Positions 1 to 5,572 of a stretch of DNA of 6,976 nt are shown piece by piece. Position 1 is the stretch's first letter, and each line of letters opens with the position of its first letter. Position numbers and translations under genes: made by a program. Location: the NCBI GenBank assembly GCA_003694905.1, contig RFJM01000002.1, positions 1-6,976 on the forward strand. The letters are read 5' to 3'. Source of the DNA: Caldilineae bacterium (GTDB taxonomy: Bacteria; Chloroflexota; Anaerolineae; J102). Under the pieces are notes generated by a model. It saw nothing but the letters and a program-made list of their open reading frames with translations. It was not told the origin of the DNA and made no database searches.

Positions 1-180
1 GTCTACACCCACATCACCGTGGAATACGTTGCCAAAGGCGATATCGACGAGAACAAGCTACGGCGGGCTATCGAACTCTCAGAAGAGAAATACTGTTCCG
101 CCCCGACCATCCTGGGGAAGACTGCCGCAATCCGCAGCAGCTATCGGATCGAAAGAGATACCGAGACCAAGGACGACTGA
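1..180 (+). CDS. OsmC family protein, 3' end (partial)
   Basis: This is the last 59 codons of a gene that begins before the window; the stop is TGA at 178-180. The visible protein starts VYTHITVEYV and contains KYCSAPTILGKTA followed by a final beta-strand-like segment (IRSSYRIE) and a short charged tail. The cysteine in YCSAPT sits where OsmC/Ohr-family proteins carry the second redox cysteine, in the helix after the acidic 'AIELSEEK' segment. Family members reduce organic peroxides using a cysteine pair in the cytoplasm. The other cysteine lies upstream of the window, so activity cannot be judged here. The short form with 'KYCS' resembles the YhfA-like/OsmC-related branch more than classical Ohr. 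No T-rich terminator follows the stop. Confidence 0.85.
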   Translation, partial: VYTHITVEYVAKGDIDENKLRRAIELSEEKYCSAPTILGKTAAIRSSYRIERDTETKDD

Positions 181-205
181 CGTATCCCGGCCCCGCGCGG
201 CATGT

Positions 206-486
206 TGAGTCGCGCTTCGCGGGACTGCCCCGCCGAGTGCACCCGCTGCACGACTCAGCCCACAGGGTCTGCGAACCCGCGTGACCGCAACGGACGGGTG
301 GGTTCACGCCAGGACGTAGCGCTGTAGGCCGGTGCAAGCAGCGGTGAAGATGACCGCCTCCACAGCACCGCAGGCGGTCAGAACCGTCGGCACGCGGGCG
401 CTGCCTGCCGATACCAGAGCTGCTCGCGGCGGGCCGGGTACTCCTGGGCCTGCCCACCCGCCGCGAAACAGGCTGCTCCGGCGGCA
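206..486 (+). ncRNA. Candidate structured RNA of unknown class
   Basis: Inferred only from base pairing. The interval contains, in order: a three-way-junction-like element (206-257); a hairpin with stem GAACCC/GGGTTC (273-305) whose inner pairs are CGT/ACG and CCG/CGG around a CAA loop; a kink-turn hairpin (342-386); and a long stem (406-486) containing the perfect 10-bp helix TCGCGGCGGG (424-433)/CCCGCCGCGA (457-466). The + strand is favoured because the kink-turn's G and A positions read correctly only in that direction. I see no clear promoter before it and no T-tract after it, so it could be a free RNA, a long untranslated region of the upstream or downstream gene, or chance structure in GC-rich DNA. 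The exact ends are unknown. Confidence 0.3.
342..386 (+). other. Kink-turn motif (RNA level)
   Basis: Reading 5' to 3': the C-stem strand CGGT (342-345), a three-base bulge GAA (346-348), the tandem GA (349-350), the non-canonical-side stem TGACCGCCT (351-359), a 12-base loop, the perfectly complementary AGGCGGTCA (372-380), GA (381-382), and ACCG (383-386). This is the standard kink-turn layout of stem, three-base bulge, GA, stem, then GA and stem on the other strand. All 13 base pairs are Watson-Crick. Known kink-turns bend RNA sharply, are often bound by L7Ae-type proteins, and occur in rRNA and riboswitches. Whether this one is transcribed is not shown. Confidence 0.45.
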
Positions 487-526
487 TGTCCGGCATGGCC
501 TTTCGTCTCTGCCCCCGTGTCAGGGG

Positions 527-532
527 TATAAT
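527..532 (+). promoter_or_regulatory. -10 box (TATAAT) upstream of the glycosyltransferase gene
   Basis: A perfect TATAAT lies in GGGGTATAATGGG. Transcription would start near 539, giving a leader of about 35 bases before the ATG at 575. No convincing -35 hexamer sits 16-18 bases upstream (bases around 503-510 read tcgtctct). A short CCCC/GGGG hairpin (513-516 with 523-526) abuts the box on its upstream side. Confidence 0.6.
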
Positions 533-574
533 GGGCCTGTTCAGACTCCACATCCCATCATCCCTTGAATTCTC

Positions 575-1690
575 ATGCTCATCGGCATAGATGCATCACG
601 TGCATTGCGGGCCCGGCGCACCGGCACCGAGCGCTACAGCCTTGAACTCATCAACGCCTTGCTGGCGCTGGAGAGTCACCACCGAATACGCCTGTACGTC
701 CCGGCCACCCCCCAGTTCGACCTCTTTCACTCCGGTGCGGAGTTGGTGACCCTGCCCGGACGCCGTCTTTGGACCCACGCCCGACTCGGCCCCCACACGC
801 GGAGGCATCCGCCCGATGTCCTCTTCGTGCCCTCGCACGTGCTGCCGCTGGTGGGACCGCCCCGGACGGTCGTGACCGTACACGACCTGGGTTACGAGCA
901 TTTCCCCCATGCCCATCCACGTCGCGAGCGCCTCTACTTGCGCTGGAGTACCAGACGACACGCAAGCGTGGCCACCCGCATCATCACCGACTCCGAGGCG
1001 AGCAAACAGGACCTGGTAACCATGTACGGCGCGGACCCGGACAGGATTCATGTCGTCTATCCTGCGCCCGACCCTCACCTGCGCCGGGAGCCGGACGAGG
1101 GTCGGGTCCAGTACGTACGGTCGAGCTATGGGATCCCGCCTGGAGCCGACTACATCCTGCACGTGGGCACCATCCATCCCCGCAAGAATCTGGCACGACT
1201 GGTCGACGCCTTCGCCAGCTTGATCGACCGCTTGCCCGAACGCGACCTGCACCTGGTATTGGCCGGTGGCATGGGCTATGAGGGAGAGAAGCTGCGCCAG
1301 AAGGTGGTGCAGATGGGCCTGAGCGACCGCGTCCGTTTTCCGGGCTACGTGCGTGTCCACGATCTTGCAGCCCTGTATACCGGCGCGGCCTGCTATGCCC
1401 TGCCCTCCCTCAACGAGGGGTTTGGCTTTCCGGCGCTGGAAGCCCAGGCCTGCGAGATCCCTCTCGTATGTGCGCGATCCTCCTCGCTTCCCGAGGTGGC
1501 AGGAGAAGGCGCGCTTTACTTCGATCCCCTGGATGTCGAATCCCTAACCGATGCTCTTATGCGCGTGCTGAGCGACTCCGCGCTGGCAGCGACGCTTGTG
1601 GCCAAAGGACGCGATAACCTGCAACGATTCTCGTGGCAAAAGGCGGCTGCCGAGACCCTGCGCGTCCTGGAACTGGCCGCGTCCTCCTGA
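575..1690 (+). CDS. Glycosyltransferase family 4 (GT-B fold, group 1)
   Basis: A 371-residue protein of normal GT4 length, predicted to be a cytoplasmic retaining glycosyltransferase that moves a sugar from an activated donor to an acceptor. The N-terminal acceptor domain opens MLIGIDASRA and carries TGTERYS (16-22), as in WbaZ/mannosyltransferase-like GT4 enzymes, and VHDLGYEHFP (102-111). The C-terminal donor domain begins with VGTIHPRKNL (197-206) and contains the E-x7-E signature in EGFGFPALE (281-289), followed by LPEVAGEGALYFDP (305-318). The start is chosen because ATG 575 opens directly into the first Rossmann strand; no Shine-Dalgarno site precedes it. A TATAAT box lies 42 bases upstream. 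The phosphatase gene follows after 40 bases. Donor and acceptor cannot be told from sequence; a role in surface polysaccharide or glycolipid synthesis is likely. Confidence 0.93.
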   Translation: MLIGIDASRALRARRTGTERYSLELINALLALESHHRIRLYVPATPQFDLFHSGAELVTLPGRRLWTHARLGPHTRRHPPDVLFVPSHVLPLVGPPRTVVTVHDLGYEHFPHAHPRRERLYLRWSTRRHASVATRIITDSEASKQDLVTMYGADPDRIHVVYPAPDPHLRREPDEGRVQYVRSSYGIPPGADYILHVGTIHPRKNLARLVDAFASLIDRLPERDLHLVLAGGMGYEGEKLRQKVVQMGLSDRVRFPGYVRVHDLAALYTGAACYALPSLNEGFGFPALEAQACEIPLVCARSSSLPEVAGEGALYFDPLDVESLTDALMRVLSDSALAATLVAKGRDNLQRFSWQKAAAETLRVLELAASS

Positions 1691-1730
1691 TTTCTGCCGA
1701 TCTGCTCATCCCGCTCTATCACCCTGTTCC

Positions 1731-3380
1731 ATGCCTGCGCGCACCACCAAAGCCCAACACCCTAAAACACATAGCACCTCCTACTCGGTACAGGTGCGCA
1801 GCCATACCGGTAGCGTGCGCGAACATAACGAAGATGCGGCCAGCACTGTGCTGGACTGGCGCACGCGGCTGCAGGTGGATGAGCCGTTGCTACAGCGATG
1901 GGGGCATCTCTTTGCCGTGGCCGACGGCATGGGCGGTCACGCTGCAGGCGAGGTGGCAAGCCGGGTGGCCATCGATACTTTGTTCCGAAACTACTACGGT
2001 GTCGAAGCGGAGCAGGCTGAAGGAGACATTGAGACGCGCCTGCGCCAGGCCATCGGGGCCGCCAACGAAGCGGTCATCCAGCAGGCCCGGACCGTGATCC
2101 CCTTCGCGGGCATGGGAACGACGTTGGTAGCCGCAGTGCTGCACGGCGACGACCTCACCATTGCCAATGTAGGCGACAGCCGCGCCTATCTTTTCCGCAA
2201 CGGGCAGATCGAGCAGATCACTCGCGATCATTCCTGGGTAGCCGAGCAGGTGGCCGCGGGTGTGTTGGCCGCGGAAGAGGCAGCCCGCCATCCCTACCGT
2301 AATGTGATCACCCGTTCTCTGGGCCCCGACAGGGATTCTGCCCCTGACACCTTTCGGGAGCAAGTACGTCCCGGCGATATCCTGTTGCTCTGCTCGGACG
2401 GACTGAGCAATATTGTCTCGGAAAAAGAGCTCGCCCAGTTTCTCTCCTCCTACCCGCTGGATGAAGCGGCCAACATCATCCTGGAGTGGACGCTGGAGCG
2501 CGGTGCGCCGGACAATGTCACATTTGTCCTGGTGGAGGTGCTGAAGGGGAATGCTCCCCCCACGCGGCGGGGTTGGCTGTGGCCGGCACCGGTTCTGGCC
2601 GTCGTGCTGGTGCTGCTCTTCCTCTTCCGCGATCCTCTGTGGGCGCTGATGCAAAAGCTCGGCTCGGACTTTTTTGGTTTGGCCGCAGCACCCCGGCAGG
2701 AGACCCGCAGCCCCCTGCCCGCCTCGCTGCATCTGCCGGATGCACAGGTGCCGGTGGCCGTGCCGCTGGTGGTGGGCGAGATCGAGTTGTCGGCGGCAGC
2801 CGGCAACGACAGGGCAGGCCCGGCCGAACGTTTTGGCGATGCCGAAGCCGGGCTGAAAGGGTTGCCGCGGCCGGAACGCTATGTGTATTATGTGTCCGGT
2901 CCGCTGGACCTGGTACGGCCCGAGGACGACGCGGTCCATCTGGCCGTCGTCCATCGCTCGCCGGCGACGGACAGCCGACACCGTTACTCGGCCCGCCTTC
3001 CCGGCCTCGACTTGCAGCACATCGACCTGGCGCGAGGGGAGATCGTCCGACTTGTAGGGCGCCCCATCAGCACCGAGCCTCCGGCCGACGAGATCTCCTT
3101 GGAGCCATTGCTGCTGACGAACGAACAGGGGCGGATGTTGTGGGTAGCCGGTGGCGAGCTGGATGCCTGGCTGGATGCCACGGGGCGTGTATGGGTCTAC
3201 ACGGTGTACGGGCCCGGCGGCAGCGAGGGTCTGGGGATTTCCGCGCCCCCTCCCCTGGACGGGCACAGAATCGCGTTATGGGGCCGCTGGCAACGCGAGG
3301 GGCATAAGGTAGTTTTCCAACCGTTGGATCCTGCGGCCTATGAGTATGAAGATGGCGTCTACCGGCTGCCCGACAACTGA
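1731..3380 (+). CDS. PP2C-type Ser/Thr phosphatase with membrane anchor and C-terminal domain
   Basis: A 549-residue protein. Residues 17-270 form a PP2C/PPM phosphatase domain. Its motifs are TGSVREHNEDA (26-36), FAVADGMGGHAAGE (61-74), GMGTTLVAA (127-135), IANVGDSRAYLF (144-155), RSLG (195-198), LLCSDGLSNIVS (219-230) and GAPDNVTFVLV (258-268). The acidic metal ligands expected at D35, D65, D223 and D261 are present, so the domain should be active as a Mg/Mn-dependent protein phosphatase opposing Hanks-type kinases; no kinase gene is in view. One hydrophobic helix (281-300, GWLWPAPVLAVVLVLLFLFR) should anchor it with the phosphatase inside. Residues 301-380 are Pro/Ala-rich linker, and 381-549 form a beta-rich domain I do not recognise, predicted outside. 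ATG 1731 is the first start beyond the upstream gene; no Shine-Dalgarno site is seen. The 40-bp gap suggests co-transcription with the glycosyltransferase gene. Confidence 0.93.
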   Translation: MPARTTKAQHPKTHSTSYSVQVRSHTGSVREHNEDAASTVLDWRTRLQVDEPLLQRWGHLFAVADGMGGHAAGEVASRVAIDTLFRNYYGVEAEQAEGDIETRLRQAIGAANEAVIQQARTVIPFAGMGTTLVAAVLHGDDLTIANVGDSRAYLFRNGQIEQITRDHSWVAEQVAAGVLAAEEAARHPYRNVITRSLGPDRDSAPDTFREQVRPGDILLLCSDGLSNIVSEKELAQFLSSYPLDEAANIILEWTLERGAPDNVTFVLVEVLKGNAPPTRRGWLWPAPVLAVVLVLLFLFRDPLWALMQKLGSDFFGLAAAPRQETRSPLPASLHLPDAQVPVAVPLVVGEIELSAAAGNDRAGPAERFGDAEAGLKGLPRPERYVYYVSGPLDLVRPEDDAVHLAVVHRSPATDSRHRYSARLPGLDLQHIDLARGEIVRLVGRPISTEPPADEISLEPLLLTNEQGRMLWVAGGELDAWLDATGRVWVYTVYGPGGSEGLGISAPPPLDGHRIALWGRWQREGHKVVFQPLDPAAYEYEDGVYRLPDN

Positions 3381-3895
3381 GTGCACAGCCGCTCCATGAT
3401 GTTGTAGGAAATCAGACAGAGCGGCGCGGTGTCCTGATACAGTTGGAGTTGCTCGACGGGGTCGTTGCGCAGGAGGTGAGGGAAGTCCCGGCAGGTTTGC
3501 GGTCGAGCTTCGTAGACTGTACAGAGTCGGCCGTCGTGAAAAGGACAGGGATCAGGCAGGAGCCATACCTGGTCCTCTTCGGCCGCTCCGGGCCACATGG
3601 GTCGCAGAAAGCGGCGACGCAGTTCGGCGATGCTGAGGTTCAGGGCGATGGCCAGACGGGCCTGGTCATCGCCTTCCACCTCCGGTGCGACGTAACGACA
3701 GCACCGCCCGCACTCGGTGCAATCGATGGCCTCCACCATCTCGCGTGCGGTTCGGGCCAGCAGCTCGAGACTTGCGCGCTCGCCTGCTCGCAAGAGCGGA
3801 GTCAGGCGCCTGACGCACGCGGCGTGCCGGGATTCGTGCTGATGTCCGAGTTCGGTGACCCGGTCGGGATCGAGCATGAGGGACGGGGTGTTCAT
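3359..3895 (-). CDS. YkgJ family CxxCxxCC cysteine-cluster protein
   Basis: A 178-residue protein. The diagnostic motif is CTECGRCC (C59, C62, C65, C66), followed by CPFHDGRLCTVYEARPQTCR (C117, C125, C135) and a later C160. This spacing, with the 'Y-x-x-RP-x-x-C-R-x-F-P' block, is typical of the YkgJ/UPF0153 family, which is thought to bind zinc or an iron-sulfur cluster; its biochemical role is not established. The N-terminal 50 residues are a helical, Arg-rich lead-in. ATG 3893-3895 is used; M7 is an alternative, and neither has a Shine-Dalgarno site. A good promoter lies at 3978-4006, leaving a leader of about 75 bases. The TAG stop (3359-3361) lies inside the end of the convergent phosphatase gene, overlapping it by 22 bp. 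Confidence 0.9.
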   Translation of the reverse strand: MNTPSLMLDPDRVTELGHQHESRHAACVRRLTPLLRAGERASLELLARTAREMVEAIDCTECGRCCRYVAPEVEGDDQARLAIALNLSIAELRRRFLRPMWPGAAEEDQVWLLPDPCPFHDGRLCTVYEARPQTCRDFPHLLRNDPVEQLQLYQDTAPLCLISYNIMERLCTQLSGSR

Positions 3896-3977
3896 GATCG
3901 GCAGGCAGGTTGGGCGTTCGCGGGTCGGTAGACGGGGTGGCGGCCGCGGGTCCCCGGTTCACGCCCGCTCCCCGGCG

Positions 3978-4006
3978 ATTATTCCCGAGATCGTGCTCGA
4001 CGTCAA
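3978..4006 (-). promoter_or_regulatory. Sigma70-type promoter for the YkgJ-type gene
   Basis: Read on the - strand: a -35 of TTGACG (4006-4001), a 17-base spacer (4000-3984) and a -10 of AATAAT (3983-3978). Each hexamer matches the consensus at five of six positions with ideal spacing. The predicted start is near 3971, about 75 bases upstream of the ATG at 3895. Confidence 0.65.
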
Positions 4007-4142
4007 TTCACGAGGGTGGGTGAGAGTGTAGCAAGTTCGTCGGCGCCAGGTAGAGGCGCAGGGCAGCATCGAGCAAACCCGGAGTGTAAAGGCTGCGCCG
4101 AGGGCCGAGAACATACCGACTAAACGGATAGAGGCTGCGGGC

Positions 4143-4182
4143 GGGCCGGTTCCTCTTCGGGGCAAGGTGAAGGAACCGGCCC
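4143..4182. repeat. 12-bp perfect inverted repeat
   Basis: GGGCCGGTTCCT (4143-4154) and AGGAACCGGCCC (4171-4182) are exact reverse complements separated by 16 bases. GAGGC (4131-4135) and GCCTC (4184-4188) could extend the pairing beyond an asymmetric bulge. No T-tract follows on either strand, so it is not a typical terminator. It ends 36 bases before the -35 box of the peptidase promoter, consistent with an operator or an RNA hairpin. Confidence 0.55.
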
Positions 4183-4218
4183 CGCCTCGGTTCGAAACGC
4201 GATGGTGATCTTATGGAC

Positions 4219-4248
4219 CTGACGCGAGGCAGGAGAATCTGGTAGAAT
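4219..4248 (+). promoter_or_regulatory. Promoter giving an apparently leaderless M23 peptidase mRNA
   Basis: A -35-like CTGACG (4219-4224), an 18-base spacer and a -10 of TAGAAT (4243-4248). The expected transcription start, six or seven bases past the -10, falls on the ATG at 4254. The only purine-rich ribosome-site candidate, AGGAG (4231-4235), is 18 bases from the start and upstream of the -10, so it would not be transcribed. Confidence 0.5.
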
Positions 4249-4253
4249 GCGAC

Positions 4254-5534
4254 ATGTTTTCCTTGCAGCGTCTGTTCCCACGTCTTGCGGTGGTGCTCCT
4301 GGCCGTGGTGCTGTTCCAACTGGCACCGGTGGCAGATGTTGCGGCCGACGGCCCGGGCACCCGCACGCACGTCGTCCAACCGGGCGATACCCTGCTCGCC
4401 ATTGCCACACGCTACGGGGTCTCGGTCGAGGCGATCATGAAGGCGAACAATCTCGCCGATCCAAACCTGATCTACGCCGGCCAGCGCCTGCTCATCCCAT
4501 TACCAAATGCCGGCCCGGACGCGCAGCAACCCCTGACGCTCTACCAGGTGCGCCCGGGCGATACCTGGCCCCAGGTTGCGTATCGTCTGGGAACCACGCC
4601 CGAGCGTCTTCTTGCCCTCAACGGCCTGAACAGTCCCAAGTATCTGTTTCTGTTTCCCGAGATCTATGCGCCTGCGCCGCCGCCCGTGTGGCCCCGGCCG
4701 TTTCTGCGCATCGAGCATACACCTGTCATCATCCAGGGGCAAACAGGCGTGCTCTACGTCACCCTTGCGCGCTCGCGACCGCCCAAAGCTACCTTTGCCG
4801 GCACCACCCTGCGTTTCGTCCTGCTGGAGCACCACGGGAACGCGTACCGGTACCAGGCCTTCTTGCCTACCGGCGCTTTGCTCCCTCCTGGCGACCACGC
4901 CCTGACCTTGCAGGCCGGCAAGACCCGGCTGAGTCTCGATATCCCGGTGCGGGCGGGAGACTACATCACCCAGACCATCAGGCTGCCCGCGGAGAAGAGC
5001 AGCCTGCTTGAGCCCACACTGGTACAGGCCGAGCTGAAACGGCTTCAGGCTATTTGGAGCAAGCATTCCGGCTCCCGGCTATGGCGAGAGCCTTTCGTGT
5101 TTCCCATCGGCCCTGGATTTCAGCGCACATCCCCCTTCGGCACCCGGCGCAGCTATGATGGCGGGCCGGTAAGCTCATATCATGCGGGTACCGACTGGAG
5201 CGCTCCCGAGGGCACTGCAATCCAGGCGCCGGCGCCGGGGGTGGTGGTCCTGGCCGAGCCACTTACCGTTCGCGGCGGCGCAGTCATCATCGATCACGGC
5301 CAGGGGGTCTTCTCCAACTTCTGGCATCTGTCCGAGATTCGGGTCCAAGTAGGGGATCGCGTGCAGCAAGGTGAGGTCGTAGGCCTGGTGGGCACGACCG
5401 GGCTTTCCACGGGTGCGCACTTGCATTGGGAGCTTCGCGTCTACGGTGTGGCCGTAGACCCCATGCAGTGGACGGAAAGATACTTCCCCTTCCTGCCGAC
5501 GGTTAGCGCCAGACAAAAGAAGACCGGGCCCTAG
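4254..5534 (+). CDS. Secreted LysM-LysM-M23 peptidoglycan endopeptidase
   Basis: A 426-residue exported cell-wall hydrolase. Residues 1-31 look like a signal peptide (two basic residues, hydrophobic core LAVVLLAVVLF, Ala-rich cleavage region). Two LysM peptidoglycan-binding domains follow: 38-82 (THVVQPGDTLLAIATRYGVS) and a more divergent one at 96-140 (LYQVRPGDTWPQVAYRLG). Residues 145-245 are a beta-rich region, then a short helical segment (252-268). The C-terminal M23/LytM domain (285-405) has zinc ligands H310 and D314 (YHAGTDWSAP) and H391 (GAHLHWE), with H358 and H389 in the catalytic-histidine positions, so it should be active in cutting peptide cross-links. ATG 4254 opens directly into the signal peptide. 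The gene has its own promoter and is convergent with rplY; its stop lies within the shared hairpin at 5520-5545. Confidence 0.93.
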   Translation: MFSLQRLFPRLAVVLLAVVLFQLAPVADVAADGPGTRTHVVQPGDTLLAIATRYGVSVEAIMKANNLADPNLIYAGQRLLIPLPNAGPDAQQPLTLYQVRPGDTWPQVAYRLGTTPERLLALNGLNSPKYLFLFPEIYAPAPPPVWPRPFLRIEHTPVIIQGQTGVLYVTLARSRPPKATFAGTTLRFVLLEHHGNAYRYQAFLPTGALLPPGDHALTLQAGKTRLSLDIPVRAGDYITQTIRLPAEKSSLLEPTLVQAELKRLQAIWSKHSGSRLWREPFVFPIGPGFQRTSPFGTRRSYDGGPVSSYHAGTDWSAPEGTAIQAPAPGVVVLAEPLTVRGGAVIIDHGQGVFSNFWHLSEIRVQVGDRVQQGEVVGLVGTTGLSTGAHLHWELRVYGVAVDPMQWTERYFPFLPTVSARQKKTGP

Positions 5535-5545
5535 GACCCGGTCTT
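5520..5545 (-). terminator. Intrinsic terminator of rplY, possibly bidirectional
   Basis: A perfect 9-bp stem AAGACCGGG/CCCGGTCTT (5520-5528 with 5537-5545) with an 8-base loop containing CCTAGG. On the - strand the hairpin is followed by CTTTTGTCT, a reasonable U-tract, so it fits the end of rplY 28 bases after its stop. On the + strand the hairpin is preceded by A-rich sequence but followed by TGTGCG, making it weaker for the peptidase gene. The peptidase stop codon (5532-5534) lies in the loop. Confidence 0.7.
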
Positions 5546-5572
5546 GTGCGCGTAGTTTCCGGGAAGAGGCGC

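Larger units (their letters stand above)
181..574 (+). other. 394-bp gene-poor region rich in RNA-like hairpins
   Basis: I find no convincing protein gene here on either strand: the open frames give Arg/Cys/Pro-rich composition without domain character. The + strand can instead form consecutive stems. TGAGTCG (206-212) pairs with CGACTCA (251-257), enclosing two small hairpins (219-233 and 238-250). GAACCC (273-278) pairs with GGGTTC (300-305), with further pairing inside. A 9-bp stem at 351-380 is flanked by kink-turn elements, and a long imperfect hairpin spans 406-486. I checked by eye for signatures of RNase P RNA, tmRNA, SRP RNA, T-box, TPP, FMN and cobalamin riboswitches and saw none. 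The last 50 bases hold the promoter of the next gene. Some pairing is expected by chance at this GC content. Confidence 0.5.
3896..4253. other. Divergent intergenic control region (358 bp)
   Basis: This lies between the YkgJ-type gene (- strand) and the M23 peptidase gene (+ strand). It contains a promoter for each and a 12-bp inverted repeat at 4143-4182. The open frames crossing it on the - strand show no protein-family character. I see nothing else assignable between about 4010 and 4130. Confidence 0.6.

Noticed and set aside
291..316. GGGTGGGTTCACGCC resembling the T-box antiterminator sequence
   Set aside because: It does not match the conserved GGGTGGnACCGCG core, there is no terminator after it, and the downstream gene is not an aminoacyl-tRNA synthetase or amino-acid gene.
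68..553. A 161-residue open frame on the - strand across the OsmC end and the intergenic region
   Set aside because: Arg/Cys/Ser/Pro-rich low-quality protein sequence that also overlaps the real OsmC end; RNA structure explains the region better.
596..1360. A 254-residue open frame on the - strand opposite the glycosyltransferase gene
   Set aside because: Fully antisense to a well-supported GT4 gene, with no recognisable motifs.
1596..1730. An upstream ATG that would extend the phosphatase by 45 residues
   Set aside because: The extension lies mostly inside the glycosyltransferase gene and is Arg/Pro/Cys-rich; ATG 1731 gives a normal PP2C N-terminus.
1890..3266. A 458-residue open frame on the - strand opposite the phosphatase gene
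   Set aside because: It lies entirely antisense to a clear PP2C gene, has Gln/Arg/His/Gly-rich composition and no domain motifs; this is a common by-product of high-GC coding DNA.
4186..4200. GGTTCGAAAC resembling a tRNA T-loop
   Set aside because: No T-stem, acceptor stem or anticodon arm can be built around it; the match is only the short TTCGA core.
4008..4379. Overlapping open frames on the - strand in the divergent intergenic region
   Set aside because: Composition is not protein-like, they run across the peptidase promoter and start, and none has a ribosome site or family motif.
4247..5011. A second + strand frame starting at ATG 4247, seven bases before the peptidase start
   Set aside because: It runs in a different frame through the M23 gene, and its protein is Arg/Pro/Ala-rich without motifs, whereas the 4254 frame has a signal peptide, LysM and M23 domains.
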